In this document: positions 49,241-57,897 of the stretch, piece by piece
Position numbering within the stretch: position 1 is the stretch's first letter
Layout: each line of letters begins with the position of its first letter
Assembly: GCA_016882525.1 (NCBI GenBank)
Contig: VGPU01000008.1
Location: 1-64,000 of the forward strand
DNA: 64,000 nt
Direction: 5' to 3'
Source: Cyanobacteria bacterium M_surface_10_m2_119
Lineage (GTDB): Bacteria; Cyanobacteriota; Cyanobacteriia; PCC-6307; Cyanobiaceae
Notes under the pieces: generated by a model
What the model saw: the letters and a program-made list of their open reading frames with translations, nothing else
What the model was told of the DNA's origin: nothing
The model's database searches: none
Made by a program: the position numbers and the translations under genes

Positions 49241-50763
49241 TGCAGGCAGGCCAGGGCCTTGAGCATGCCCCGGGCCTTGTTGAGGGTTTCCTGGTGCTCG
49301 GCCTCGGGCACCGAATCGGCCACCACACCCGCACCCGCCTGCACCTGCACCCGCCAGCCGCCCTCGGGGTGGGGCAGCACCACCATCGTGCGGATGGTGA
49401 TGGCGGTGTTGAGGGCCCCGGCCAGGTCGACCGCTCCATACACCCCCGAGTAGGGCCCGCGGGCATCGGGCTCCAGCTCATGGATCAGCTGCATGGCCCG
49501 GATCTTTGGCGCACCGCTCACGGTGCCGGCGGGGAAGGAGGCCATCAGCAGGTCCCAGACGCTGCGGCCTGGCGCCAGCCGGCCCTCCACCTGGCTCACG
49601 ATGTGCATCACGTGCGAGTAACGCTCGATCACCATCAGGTCGCTCACGGCCACAGTGCCCGGCTGGCACACCCGGCCCAGGTCGTTGCGGCCCAGGTCCA
49701 CAAGCATCACGTGTTCGGCGCGCTCCTTGGGATCGGCCAGCAGATCGGCCTCCAGCGCCCGATCCTCCGCCTCGTCGGCACCGCGGGGCCGGGTGCCGGC
49801 AATCGGCCGCAGGGAGGCCCTGATGGTGCCGTCCGCGAGCGGATCGGCCTTCACCATCACCTCGGGGCTCGAGCCGATCAGATACCAGCCTCCGAAGTTG
49901 AAGAAGGCCATGTAGGGGGATGGGTTCACCATCCGCAGGCTGCGGTACAGCTCGAAGGGGTCGCGCTGCACGTGGCTCTCCAGTCGCTGGCTCAGCACCA
50001 GCTGGAAGACGTCGCCGGCGGCGATGTGTTCGCGGGCCGTGGCCACCGCTGCCTCGAAGTCGGCCTGGCCTCGGTTGCTCAGTGGCTGCAGCCGCTCCAC
50101 GATCTCGCTCGTGGGGGCGTCTTGCCATTGCAGGGGGGTGACGCCCGGTGGCAGGGGCGCGTGCATCCGGGCCTCCAGGGCGGCAATGCGCGCCTGGGCC
50201 GCGGCATAGGCCGTCTCCGGATCCGCGCCGTTGCTGAGGTCGGCGTAGGCCACCGCCGTGATCTGGCGCTTCACCTGGTCAAACACCAGCAGGCTGTCGG
50301 CCAGCAGCCAGCAGCCATCGGGGGGTGCCCCCGCCGGTGCCGCATGCACCGGCACGCTCGGCTCGATCCAGCGGATCAGCTCGTAGCCCCAGAACCCGAA
50401 CAACTGACCCACCGGCGGCAGGCCCGGCACCGGCGCGCTCCGCAGGGGGGTGAGGCACTCCTGCAGCAGGGCAAAGGGGTTGCCGCTCAGCTCCTCCTGC
50501 TGGCCATCGCGCCAGTGGCGCACGCTCTGATCGCCCCGGGTGGTGAGGGTCCAGAGCGGGTCGGCGACGATGAAGCTCCAGCGGCCGATGCGCTCGCCTC
50601 CCTCCACCGATTCGAGCAGCACGCCATGGCTGCTCTGCGCTCCCACCTTCAGCCAGGCGGTGAGGGGGGTCTCCAGATCGGCAGGCCAGCGCCTCCAGAG
50701 CGGGATGAACGTATGGCCGGCGGCCACCTGGTCGCGGAAGGCCTGATCCTCGAGATGGGGCAT
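49237..50763 (-). CDS. trpE: Anthranilate synthase component I
   Basis: A 508-residue chorismate-using enzyme for the first step of tryptophan synthesis. The C-terminal domain has SPYMAFFNFGGWYLIGSSPEVMV, RPIAGTRPRGADEAED and TVSGAPKIRAMQLIHELEP, and the N-terminal regulatory part holds LLESVEGGERIGRWSF with the LESx feedback site. It is the first gene of trpE-gshA-ppc. The inner ATG at 50763 is used; the frame upstream is not TrpE-like. Confidence 0.96.
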   Translation of the reverse strand: MPHLEDQAFRDQVAAGHTFIPLWRRWPADLETPLTAWLKVGAQSSHGVLLESVEGGERIGRWSFIVADPLWTLTTRGDQSVRHWRDGQQEELSGNPFALLQECLTPLRSAPVPGLPPVGQLFGFWGYELIRWIEPSVPVHAAPAGAPPDGCWLLADSLLVFDQVKRQITAVAYADLSNGADPETAYAAAQARIAALEARMHAPLPPGVTPLQWQDAPTSEIVERLQPLSNRGQADFEAAVATAREHIAAGDVFQLVLSQRLESHVQRDPFELYRSLRMVNPSPYMAFFNFGGWYLIGSSPEVMVKADPLADGTIRASLRPIAGTRPRGADEAEDRALEADLLADPKERAEHVMLVDLGRNDLGRVCQPGTVAVSDLMVIERYSHVMHIVSQVEGRLAPGRSVWDLLMASFPAGTVSGAPKIRAMQLIHELEPDARGPYSGVYGAVDLAGALNTAITIRTMVVLPHPEGGWRVQVQAGAGVVADSVPEAEHQETLNKARGMLKALACLQ

Positions 50764-51001
50764 CGCGGTCGCGATCACTGCGCAGGTGTGCCTGAACTGG
50801 GCCTGGTGGTGCAGGCGGACGGGGGCGATCCGGTCAGAACCTCGGCCTCCGCGGGAGATGGGTGCCGCGGTGGGACAGCTCCATGGGACTGGGCGGCGGA
50901 AACCTGCGCCGGTTGGCTGGATCCTAGCGATGGCCTCTCCGGGCTCCCCTAGCCTTCTTCTCCAACGACCACGCGACCGAGCCCGTCGCCCCCGAGGTTC
51001 C

Positions 51002-51682
51002 ATGACGGTGTCGCCCGACGGCCTGCCCCGTGTAGTCGCCATCGGTTTCAACAAGTGCGCCACCCGCAGCCTGGCGCGCCTGTTTGCCCGCTCCGGGCAT
51101 GCGGCCGTGCACCAGAAGCTGCCCGGACGCTGGCGCCGCAGGCGCAAGCTCGGCGGCATCATGCGGGCCAACCAGGTGGCCGGTCGGCCCGTGTTCAGCG
51201 GTGTGGAGCAGTTCGTCTTCTATGGCGACCTGATCGACAGCAACCGCCGGGGCACCTTCGACGGCAACAGCCTGTTCCGCGAGATCCTGCGCGACTACCC
51301 CGACACGATCCTGCTGCTGAACTGGCGCGACCGGGAAGACTGGATCCGCTCCCGGTTGCGCCATGGTCACGGCGAATTCGCCGCCCGGGAGCAGCGCCTG
51401 CGCGGCCTGGCCAGCCAGGGGGCGCTGTGCGAAGAGTGGCGCCAGGAGTGGGATCACCATCTGGCCGCGGTGCGGGCCTTCATGGCCGACCGTCCCAGCC
51501 AATTGCTGGAGTTCAACATCGACACCGATCCGATTGCCGGCCTGATCGCGCGGCTGCCCGCCTACCGGCTCGAGGCCGCTCACTTTGAGGACATCGGCCG
51601 CAGCCGCGGGCGCCGGCTGCCGGCCTGGATCGAGGCGACCAAGGCCTGGATCGCCCACCACCGCCCTCGCGCCCAGCGCTGA
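51002..51682 (+). CDS. Sulfotransferase-like protein (first of pair)
   Basis: A 226-residue protein with a PAPS-type P-loop, VAIGFNKCATRSLARLF at about residue 12, and a weaker 3'-phosphate region, ILLLNWRDREDWIRSRL, near 100. This is the layout of small bacterial and eukaryotic-like sulfotransferases. No signal or membrane segment is seen, so it would act in the cytoplasm on a carbohydrate or lipid precursor. It is followed 4 bases later by a second sulfotransferase, so the two form an operon. Confidence 0.75.
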   Translation: MTVSPDGLPRVVAIGFNKCATRSLARLFARSGHAAVHQKLPGRWRRRRKLGGIMRANQVAGRPVFSGVEQFVFYGDLIDSNRRGTFDGNSLFREILRDYPDTILLLNWRDREDWIRSRLRHGHGEFAAREQRLRGLASQGALCEEWRQEWDHHLAAVRAFMADRPSQLLEFNIDTDPIAGLIARLPAYRLEAAHFEDIGRSRGRRLPAWIEATKAWIAHHRPRAQR

Positions 51683-51686
51683 TCCG

Positions 51687-52448
51687 ATGATCCTCTCGGA
51701 GCGCCATCAGCTGATCGTGCTGCACGCCCGCAAGGCTGCGGGCAGTTCGCTGTGTGTGTCGCTGGCGCGCAGCCTCGGTGCCGAGGATCTGCAGATCAGT
51801 GCCCTGCCGGAGACGATGGCCCTGGGCATTCCCCTCACGGATCGGGTGCGCCGGGTGGCCCTGCGCCAGAGCCGCCATCTCCTCCCGCTCTGGCGCCTGC
51901 TGGGGCCCGGGGCCTACCGCCGTGCCCTCACCCGGGCCGTCGACCATGCCCACCGGCCCCTGTTGGGTCGCAAGCCCCCCCACGCCCCGGCAGCCCGGGT
52001 TGCTGCGGCCTTCCCCGATGCCTGGAGCCGCTTCCGCAAGCTGGTGATCGTGCGCAATCCCTGGGACAAGACCGTCTCGGACTACTTCTGGCGCATTCAG
52101 AACTGCCGGCGACCGCCCAGCTTCGCCACCTATCTGCAGGCCCTGGCCGCCGGCGATGCTCTGGGCGGCATCGTGCCCCTGGCCTTCCACGACAACTGGC
52201 CGATGTACACGATCGAGGATCGGGTGGTGGCTGACACGGTGGTGCGCTTCGAGCAACTCGAGCCAGGCCTGGGGCAGTTTTTCCGCGAGGCGGGCATCGA
52301 CTGGGATGGCTGGCTGCCCCGCTCCAAGGGCGGGCATCGCCCGCGGGGCGCCGCCGGCGGCTACCGCAGCTACTACAGCCCGGAGCTGGAGCGGCTGGTG
52401 GGCCGGCTCTACGCCCGTGAAATCGACCACTTCGGCTATCGCTTCTGA
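51687..52448 (+). CDS. Sulfotransferase family protein (second of pair)
   Basis: A 253-residue protein of the carbohydrate sulfotransferase-2 type. The 5'-phosphosulfate loop is LIVLHARKAAGSSLCVSLA (about 8-26), and the 3'-phosphate motif is KLVIVRNPWDKTVSDYFW (about 116-133), both well kept. The C-terminus YYSPELERLVGRLYAREIDHFGY is typical for this family. It overlaps nothing and converges with the GT92-like gene, 15 bases away. Together with its neighbours it suggests a sulfated surface glycan. Confidence 0.82.
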   Translation: MILSERHQLIVLHARKAAGSSLCVSLARSLGAEDLQISALPETMALGIPLTDRVRRVALRQSRHLLPLWRLLGPGAYRRALTRAVDHAHRPLLGRKPPHAPAARVAAAFPDAWSRFRKLVIVRNPWDKTVSDYFWRIQNCRRPPSFATYLQALAAGDALGGIVPLAFHDNWPMYTIEDRVVADTVVRFEQLEPGLGQFFREAGIDWDGWLPRSKGGHRPRGAAGGYRSYYSPELERLVGRLYAREIDHFGYRF

Positions 52449-52463
52449 GCGCCCGGCACTCCG

Positions 52464-53318
52464 CTAGGCCTGTCCCACCCGTGCCAGGAAGCGCAGGGCG
52501 CGCTGATCCTCCTGGGTGGCGGTCTCGATGCGGGCCACCGTGCGCATCACCTTGCGGCGGTAGGCGTCCCGTTTGGCGTCGAGGTTGGGGCCGCGGCCGA
52601 TCTTCTCTTCCAGTTCTTCACTGGAGCGGGTGTAGTAGTGATTGAGCTGCAGATGCTCGGCGGCGTAGAAGCTGGCCTGGCGGCGCTGCCTCAGGGGCAC
52701 GGCCTCCCCGCGGTCGTTCCAGGTGAGGGCTGGCCGGCCGGTGTCCATGCTGTGCACCCGCACCGCCCGGAGCCGGCAGGGATCCACCAGGCACTTGAAG
52801 TTCACGCCCTGCATCGGGTCGCTCGCCCGCAGCCGGTAGTTGGCCACCACGCCGCCGCTGGGGGGCTGCTGGTGGCCGCAACGGCCGAACATGTGCCAGG
52901 GCAGGGACACATTCACCACCTCAGGCCCGAGGTGGGCCAGCGCCGCATCCACCGATGCCGCCTGCACCGGCACCAGGAATTCATCGGCGTCGATGCAGGC
53001 CAGCCAGCGGTAGGCCCCCCCGAAGTTGGCGGCGGCATGGGCATAGGCCAGCACCTGGTTGTGGATCGGCCGGCGCAGCTGGCGGTCGCTCAGCCGCTGG
53101 CCCCAGGGGATCACCGTGAGGCGTTCGGCAGACAGCTCACGCCGCAGCTCCGCCACCGTGCCATCGCTGCTGGCATCGTCGTAGGCGATCACATGGCGGA
53201 CTCCTGCGAGCCGGTGAAAGCGGGCCCACTCGCCGATATGCCGCTCCTCGTTGCGCACCACCAGGGCGATGGCCAAGCCGTGGCGATCACACAAAGGCCG
53301 GGGGGGCACAAGCCCCAC
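52464..53318 (-). CDS. GT92/DUF23-like glycosyltransferase
   Basis: A 284-residue GT-A enzyme. Marks: LAIALVVRNEERHIGEWARFH, AYDDASSDGT and CIDADEFLVP (DxD and the acidic pair), and a C-terminal LNHYYTRSSEELEEK, which fits the GT92 / DUF23 pattern. The start is GTG at 53318; the upstream frame is open for 16 more codons but has no standard start before a stop. It lies 48 bases after psaD on the same strand, with no convincing terminator between, so psaD read-through could express it. Confidence 0.82.
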   Translation of the reverse strand: MGLVPPRPLCDRHGLAIALVVRNEERHIGEWARFHRLAGVRHVIAYDDASSDGTVAELRRELSAERLTVIPWGQRLSDRQLRRPIHNQVLAYAHAAANFGGAYRWLACIDADEFLVPVQAASVDAALAHLGPEVVNVSLPWHMFGRCGHQQPPSGGVVANYRLRASDPMQGVNFKCLVDPCRLRAVRVHSMDTGRPALTWNDRGEAVPLRQRRQASFYAAEHLQLNHYYTRSSEELEEKIGRGPNLDAKRDAYRRKVMRTVARIETATQEDQRALRFLARVGQA

Positions 53319-53350
53319 CCGGCCGATCTTGATGCGTTGCAGCAGGGAGT

Positions 53351-53369
53351 TGATCAGGGTGACTGATCA
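53351..53369 (-). promoter_or_regulatory. Hairpin covering the psaD stop codon
   Basis: A 7-bp stem (TGATCAG/CTGATCA) with a 5-nt loop includes the psaD stop codon. No T-run follows on the minus strand, so it is at most a weak terminator or an RNA-stabilising end. Confidence 0.4.
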
Positions 53370-53798
53370 GGCGTCGAAGGTGTTCTTGCCGGAGAACTTG
53401 AGGTTGGCAGGGTTGGGGTTGGCGCCGATCCGGCGGGGGTTGTGGCCCACCATCGCGCGGCCTTCGTTCACCTTTTCAGGGAACACGCCATCTTTGGGGT
53501 GCAGGAACTCGGTATCACCCCCGGGGAAGATCCGGTAGATCTTGTAGTCCTCGATGCGGGGCTTGAACTTGGTGCGCAGCTGGGTGCCGAGGGCCAGGCA
53601 CTGCTCCTTGCGGGCGAAATACATGATGTTTTCGCCTTCGTTCATCTCGGCAGCGCCGCCGGTGGGCAGTTCAAAGGCCTGGGCCTTGCTGCTGGTCCAG
53701 GTGATGGCGTATTTCTCTTCGGTTTCGGCGGCATTCAGCAGGCCGCCCGTGCTGCCGATGTACTTGGGGAGTTGACCGCTCAGCGCCGTTGCTGTCAT
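53367..53798 (-). CDS. psaD: Photosystem I reaction centre subunit II
   Basis: PsaD (143 aa) is the stromal ferredoxin-docking subunit of photosystem I. It has [44 protein letters not shown] and the C-terminal [18 protein letters not shown]. It lies 151 bases downstream of the atypical kinase gene and may have its own promoter in that gap, where a TTGACG stands alone without an obvious -10. Confidence 0.97.
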   Translation of the reverse strand: MTATALSGQLPKYIGSTGGLLNAAETEEKYAITWTSSKAQAFELPTGGAAEMNEGENIMYFARKEQCLALGTQLRTKFKPRIEDYKIYRIFPGGDTEFLHPKDGVFPEKVNEGRAMVGHNPRRIGANPNPANLKFSGKNTFDA

Positions 53799-53949
53799 GG
53801 CTAATTCAGGAGTCGGCAGACTGGTTCAGCGGGAAGCTAGCACCGTGTTTTTCGCGCTTTCGTGGGCGGCGTGGGAGTCTTCACACCCGTCAACAAAGCC
53901 GCCTTTCGGGATGCCCCTCCCCCCGGGGTCGTGATTCCGGCTGTCGCGT

Positions 53950-55365
53950 TCAGCAGGTGGGGAAAAACACGGTGAGGTCGCTCCCGCCCCGCTCGGTGAG
54001 ACGGCCACCCAGTCGCCGGAACAGCTGTTGGGTGGCCTGGCGGCTGAGGTGCAGGCTGCCGGTGGTGGGATTCCAGCTGAGCACGGGCCCCACGGCCCGC
54101 CGGGTGGGTCTCTCGCCACTGGCCTGAGCCTCCGTGGATGGACGGCTGGGGGTCTCGGCTTGCCCCCGGTCGCCATTGCTCAGACGCAGTTTCAGTCGGG
54201 AGCCGGCCGGCTGCAGGGCCAGGGTCACGGTGCTGCCGGCGGCCAGTCCGCGACTGAAGCGATCCATCAGCCCGCCCAGCATCGTTTCCAGACGCGCGGG
54301 GTCGCTCAGCACGGGGGGCAGGCCAGGGGCAATCACGAGCTCCAGGTTCAGGCCACGCCGTGCCAGCTGCCGCTGCCACAGGCCCGCCAGCTCCTGCAGC
54401 AGCACGCTGAGGTCGGTGCGGGCCAGCTCGGTTCCTCCGCCCCCGTTGCCGCCCCCCTCGTTTCCCCCTTCACCACCGGCAGGCTGCCGCTGCAGTTCGG
54501 CAGCCAGGAAGATCAGGCCGAAGCGGTCGATCTGTTCACTGCATTCACCATCGATCTGTTCCAGGCGCTGGCGCACCACCGCGGGCAGGTCCTGGCGCCG
54601 CAGCAGAGAGCGGATCAGGATGCGGATGGTGGCCAGGGGCGTGCGCACCTCATGGGTGAGGGCCTCGAGCAGCGCCAGTTCGCCGCTGACCGCGCTGGAG
54701 GTGCTTTCCCCGGGACGCTGTGGCTGGGGCTGCAGCGTCACGCTCGGGGCGATGGCTGCCAGCCGATCCGCCAGCAGCGGCCAGAAGCGCTGCCCCAGCT
54801 GGGGGTCACTCTGAAGGCTGCCGAGGTGCTGGAGCTCCTGCCGCAGGCGTTCGGCCTGCAGGGGCGCCTCCTCAGCCAGGCGCTGGTGGATCAGTCCCAG
54901 GGCCTGGCTGAGGACGGTCGGCTCGAAGCGCACCACCAGGCGGCGCCCGGCGGCTGGACCATCGAGGCACAGCCCGACCTGCACAGCAGAGGTGATCACC
55001 AGCAGCAGGGGATCGCAGCCGTCCTGTTCCCTCAGGCTGAGGCGTTCGAAGGGTGCACCCGGACCGGGGAGCTGGCCTGCCATGGCCGGCAGCAAGGGGG
55101 AGGGGCGGCCCAGCAGATGCTCCACCGATTCAGGTGCCCAGACCCAGCCCTGCAGGTGGTTCAGCAGAGCTGGGGCGTACAGGGCGGGCAGCGGGGACGC
55201 CAGCCAGATGCCCCGTTCGCTGCCCGGCCCCACCAGCAGCTCCTCCTGCAGCACCGACAGGGCGGCCCACCACTGGCGGCGCACAGTGTCATCGTCGCTG
55301 CGGCCTGCCGGGACATCCGCCGTCAGGCAGGCGCGAACCTTGCTGAGATCCGTGGGGCGGGTCAC
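53950..55365 (-). CDS. Atypical sensor histidine kinase, ATP-binding domain degenerate
   Basis: A 471-residue soluble protein. Residues 1-200 form a variable sensor region with no clear PAS or GAF motif. The dimerisation box is intact, with His 238 in ALTHEVRTPLATIRIL. After it lies a Gly/Asn-rich linker (AGGEGGNEGGGNGG, about 300). The ATPase domain looks degenerate: the N-box place reads TMLGGLMDRFSRGL, without the Asn, and no DxGxG is found. So autophosphorylation is doubtful. The GTG start overlaps the rodA stop (GTGA). It lies between rodA and psaD. Confidence 0.82.
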   Translation of the reverse strand: MTRPTDLSKVRACLTADVPAGRSDDDTVRRQWWAALSVLQEELLVGPGSERGIWLASPLPALYAPALLNHLQGWVWAPESVEHLLGRPSPLLPAMAGQLPGPGAPFERLSLREQDGCDPLLLVITSAVQVGLCLDGPAAGRRLVVRFEPTVLSQALGLIHQRLAEEAPLQAERLRQELQHLGSLQSDPQLGQRFWPLLADRLAAIAPSVTLQPQPQRPGESTSSAVSGELALLEALTHEVRTPLATIRILIRSLLRRQDLPAVVRQRLEQIDGECSEQIDRFGLIFLAAELQRQPAGGEGGNEGGGNGGGGTELARTDLSVLLQELAGLWQRQLARRGLNLELVIAPGLPPVLSDPARLETMLGGLMDRFSRGLAAGSTVTLALQPAGSRLKLRLSNGDRGQAETPSRPSTEAQASGERPTRRAVGPVLSWNPTTGSLHLSRQATQQLFRRLGGRLTERGGSDLTVFFPTC

Positions 55366-56651
55366 CGGCGGCCGCCGGGTCCGATGCCACCGACGTGACC
55401 GCGGCGGGCCACCGACGCGCACAGCCCGAGGGCCATGAAGTTCATCAGCATGGCGGAACGGCCGTAGCTCAGGAACGGCAGCGGGATGCCGGTGATCGGT
55501 CCCAGTCCGATCGTCATGTTGATGTTCACCACCACCTGGAACATCAGCATGGCGCCGATGCCCACCACCACCAGGGATTCGAAATCGGTCCGCGCCCGGC
55601 CCGCGATCTGGAGCAGCCGCCAGATCAGGAGCACGAAGCCCACCACCACCAGCACCGAGCCGATGAAGCCGGTCTCCTCGCCGAGGGCACTGAAGATGAA
55701 ATCGGTGTGTTGCTCCGGGATGAAGCGGAGCTTGGTGAGGGCTCCGCGCATCAGCCCGGTGCCCCAGATCTGGCCACTGCCGATCCCCACCGTGCTCTGC
55801 AGCAGGTGGTACCCCCCGCCGAGGGGGTCCTGGCTGGGATCGAGAAACAGGGTGAGCCGGGCCCGCTGGTGGGGGCGAAGGCCGTGTTCCCAGAGCCAGG
55901 GCGTCGCCACGGCGAAGAGGGTCTGGATGCCCACGGCCAGGGCCAGCCCCATCCGTTTCCAGGGCAGGCTGCTCCAGGCCAGCCAGCCCATCAGCGGGAT
56001 CCAGCCGATCAGCAGCCAGGGCCAGGTGCCGGCCGCGATCGCGGCGACCAGCGGCGAGAGCAGGAGCACCACCCACTGGCCGGGCATGCCCGCCCAGTAG
56101 AGCATCACCAGGAGCACTGCTCCGAAGACCAGGGAGCTGCCCAGATCAGGCTCGATGAAGACCAGCAACCAGGGCAGGCCGATCAGGGCCGCGGGGCGCA
56201 CCAGGTCGACCGGTCGCTCCACCGGGTGTCGGTCGAGGACGCCTGCCAGCAGAAGGATGACGCCAAGCTTGGCGAACTCCGAGGGCTGCAGGTAGAAGCC
56301 ACCGATGTTGATCCAGCTCTGGGCGCCCAGGGCACTGGTGCCCACCACCCGCACCGCCAGCAGACCGGCCACGATCAGCCCGTAGATCGGCCAGCGCAGG
56401 CTCTGCAGGCGTTGCAGGGGCATGCGGGCCACCGCCAGAGCGATGCCCAGGCCCACCAGCCCCGTGATCCACTGCTGGTACCAGTCGGCGTAGTCGGCCT
56501 GGCGCTGGGTGCTGGCGATCAGCACCCCGGAGATGGCCACCATCGCCATGGGGATCCCCCACAGCGCCCAGTCCACGTCGGCAAGCGGGCTGCGCCGGGA
56601 GCGGGCTTTCCCGGCAAACATCGATCGACCGCGGCCGGGCAGGGTGAGCAT
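55362..56651 (-). CDS. rodA: Rod-shape-determining SEDS protein RodA
   Basis: A membrane glycan polymerase of the SEDS family for cell elongation, about 429 residues (419 if the second ATG at 56621 is used). About ten hydrophobic helices are visible. SEDS marks: LQPSEFAKLGVILLLA, EPDLGSSLVFG, PHQRARLTLFLDP, and GETGFIGSVLVV followed by PLPFLSYGRSAMLMNF. It lies 4 bases after mrp and overlaps the next gene by 4. Confidence 0.95.
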   Translation of the reverse strand: MLTLPGRGRSMFAGKARSRRSPLADVDWALWGIPMAMVAISGVLIASTQRQADYADWYQQWITGLVGLGIALAVARMPLQRLQSLRWPIYGLIVAGLLAVRVVGTSALGAQSWINIGGFYLQPSEFAKLGVILLLAGVLDRHPVERPVDLVRPAALIGLPWLLVFIEPDLGSSLVFGAVLLVMLYWAGMPGQWVVLLLSPLVAAIAAGTWPWLLIGWIPLMGWLAWSSLPWKRMGLALAVGIQTLFAVATPWLWEHGLRPHQRARLTLFLDPSQDPLGGGYHLLQSTVGIGSGQIWGTGLMRGALTKLRFIPEQHTDFIFSALGEETGFIGSVLVVVGFVLLIWRLLQIAGRARTDFESLVVVGIGAMLMFQVVVNINMTIGLGPITGIPLPFLSYGRSAMLMNFMALGLCASVARRGHVGGIGPGGRR

Positions 56652-56655
56652 TGGC

Positions 56656-57759
56656 TCAGGCTGGAACCGGGCTGGGGCTGGCGATCCGCTCAGCGAGGCT
56701 GGCGAAGGCCTGGGCGGTGGCCGAGCCCGGAGCGGAGAGGACCACGGGTGTGCCACTGTCGCCGCCTTCCCGTACGGGCAATTCCAGGGGCAGCTGGGCC
56801 AGCAGGGGTACGCCCCCCTCCTCGGCGAGCAGGGCGCCGCCACCGCTGCCGAAGATCGGGTAGCGCTTCTCGGGCGCATCGGGGGGGATGAAGGCGCTCA
56901 TGTTCTCCACCACCCCCAGCACCGGCACGCCCATCTGCAGGAACATCGCCAGGCCCCGGCGGGCGTCAGCCAGCGAAACCAGCTGAGGCGTGGTGACGAT
57001 CACCACGCCGGCCATGGGCACGGCCTGGGCGAGGGTGAGCTGGGCATCGCCGGTGCCGGGGGGCAGGTCCACCACCAGCACGTCGCGTTCCCCCCAGTCC
57101 ACCTGGTAAAGGAACTGGCGGATGATGCCGTTGAGCATCGGGCCGCGCCAGACCACCGGTTGATTGGCATCGATCAGCAGGCCCATCGACACCATGGCGA
57201 TGCCGCAGCTCTCGATCGGGGTGAGCACCTGACTGGCCCCCTCCCCCCGCACCTGGGGGGTGCGGTCGGCCACCCCGAGCATGGTGGGGGCATTGGGGCC
57301 GTAGATGTCGGCGTCGAGCAGGCCCACCCGCAGGCCGCGGCGGGCCAGGGCACAGGCCAGGTTCACGGCCACGGTGCTCTTGCCGACGCCCCCTTTGCCG
57401 CTGCTCACGGCGATCACCTGCTTCACACCCAGGATCGGTTGGCGTGGCGGCAGCTGGCCACCGGGGCCAGGGGCAGGACCATGGCCCGCCGCCCCGATCG
57501 GAGCTCCCTGGTGGGCAGGGGCTTGGCCCACCTCGATCTGCACATCACGGATCCCCTCGAGCGCCAACGCGGCCTCCCGGGCCTCCGCGGCAATCCGCCC
57601 TTGCTGGCTCTGGGCGAAGGAGGGAAGGCTGAGACGGAAGATCAGGCGGTCGTCCTGCAACCGCGGCTGCTCGATCCAGCCCAGGTCCAGCAGGCTGCGG
57701 CCGCTGCCGGCGTCACGGAGGGCACCCAGGGCTGCGGTGGCCTGCTCCAGCGTTGCCAT
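56656..57759 (-). CDS. mrp: Iron-sulfur cluster carrier / Mrp family ATPase
   Basis: A 367-residue P-loop ATPase. An N-terminal MIP18-like domain (about 1-78) is joined by a Pro/Gly/His-rich linker (about 80-110) to the ATPase domain, with the deviant Walker A SGKGGVGKSTVAVN at 120-133 and DADIYGPN. The usual CxxC that bridges a cluster between subunits is absent; the place reads ENMSAFIPPDAPEKRY. I recall the same loss in other cyanobacterial Mrp proteins. First gene of the mrp-rodA-kinase run. Confidence 0.92.
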   Translation of the reverse strand: MATLEQATAALGALRDAGSGRSLLDLGWIEQPRLQDDRLIFRLSLPSFAQSQQGRIAAEAREAALALEGIRDVQIEVGQAPAHQGAPIGAAGHGPAPGPGGQLPPRQPILGVKQVIAVSSGKGGVGKSTVAVNLACALARRGLRVGLLDADIYGPNAPTMLGVADRTPQVRGEGASQVLTPIESCGIAMVSMGLLIDANQPVVWRGPMLNGIIRQFLYQVDWGERDVLVVDLPPGTGDAQLTLAQAVPMAGVVIVTTPQLVSLADARRGLAMFLQMGVPVLGVVENMSAFIPPDAPEKRYPIFGSGGGALLAEEGGVPLLAQLPLELPVREGGDSGTPVVLSAPGSATAQAFASLAERIASPSPVPA

Positions 57760-57897
57760 CAGGTCGGTCCAAGGGCCTTCGATCCTAGGGATGGTGATTC
57801 AAGGCAAGTCGGCATGACAGAGCCTCTCGATCGCTTGTGCACGGGCCCGCCGCCCTGAAAAGGTGAGTGGGTTTCGGGCGTCCTGAGGGCGCAGTCG

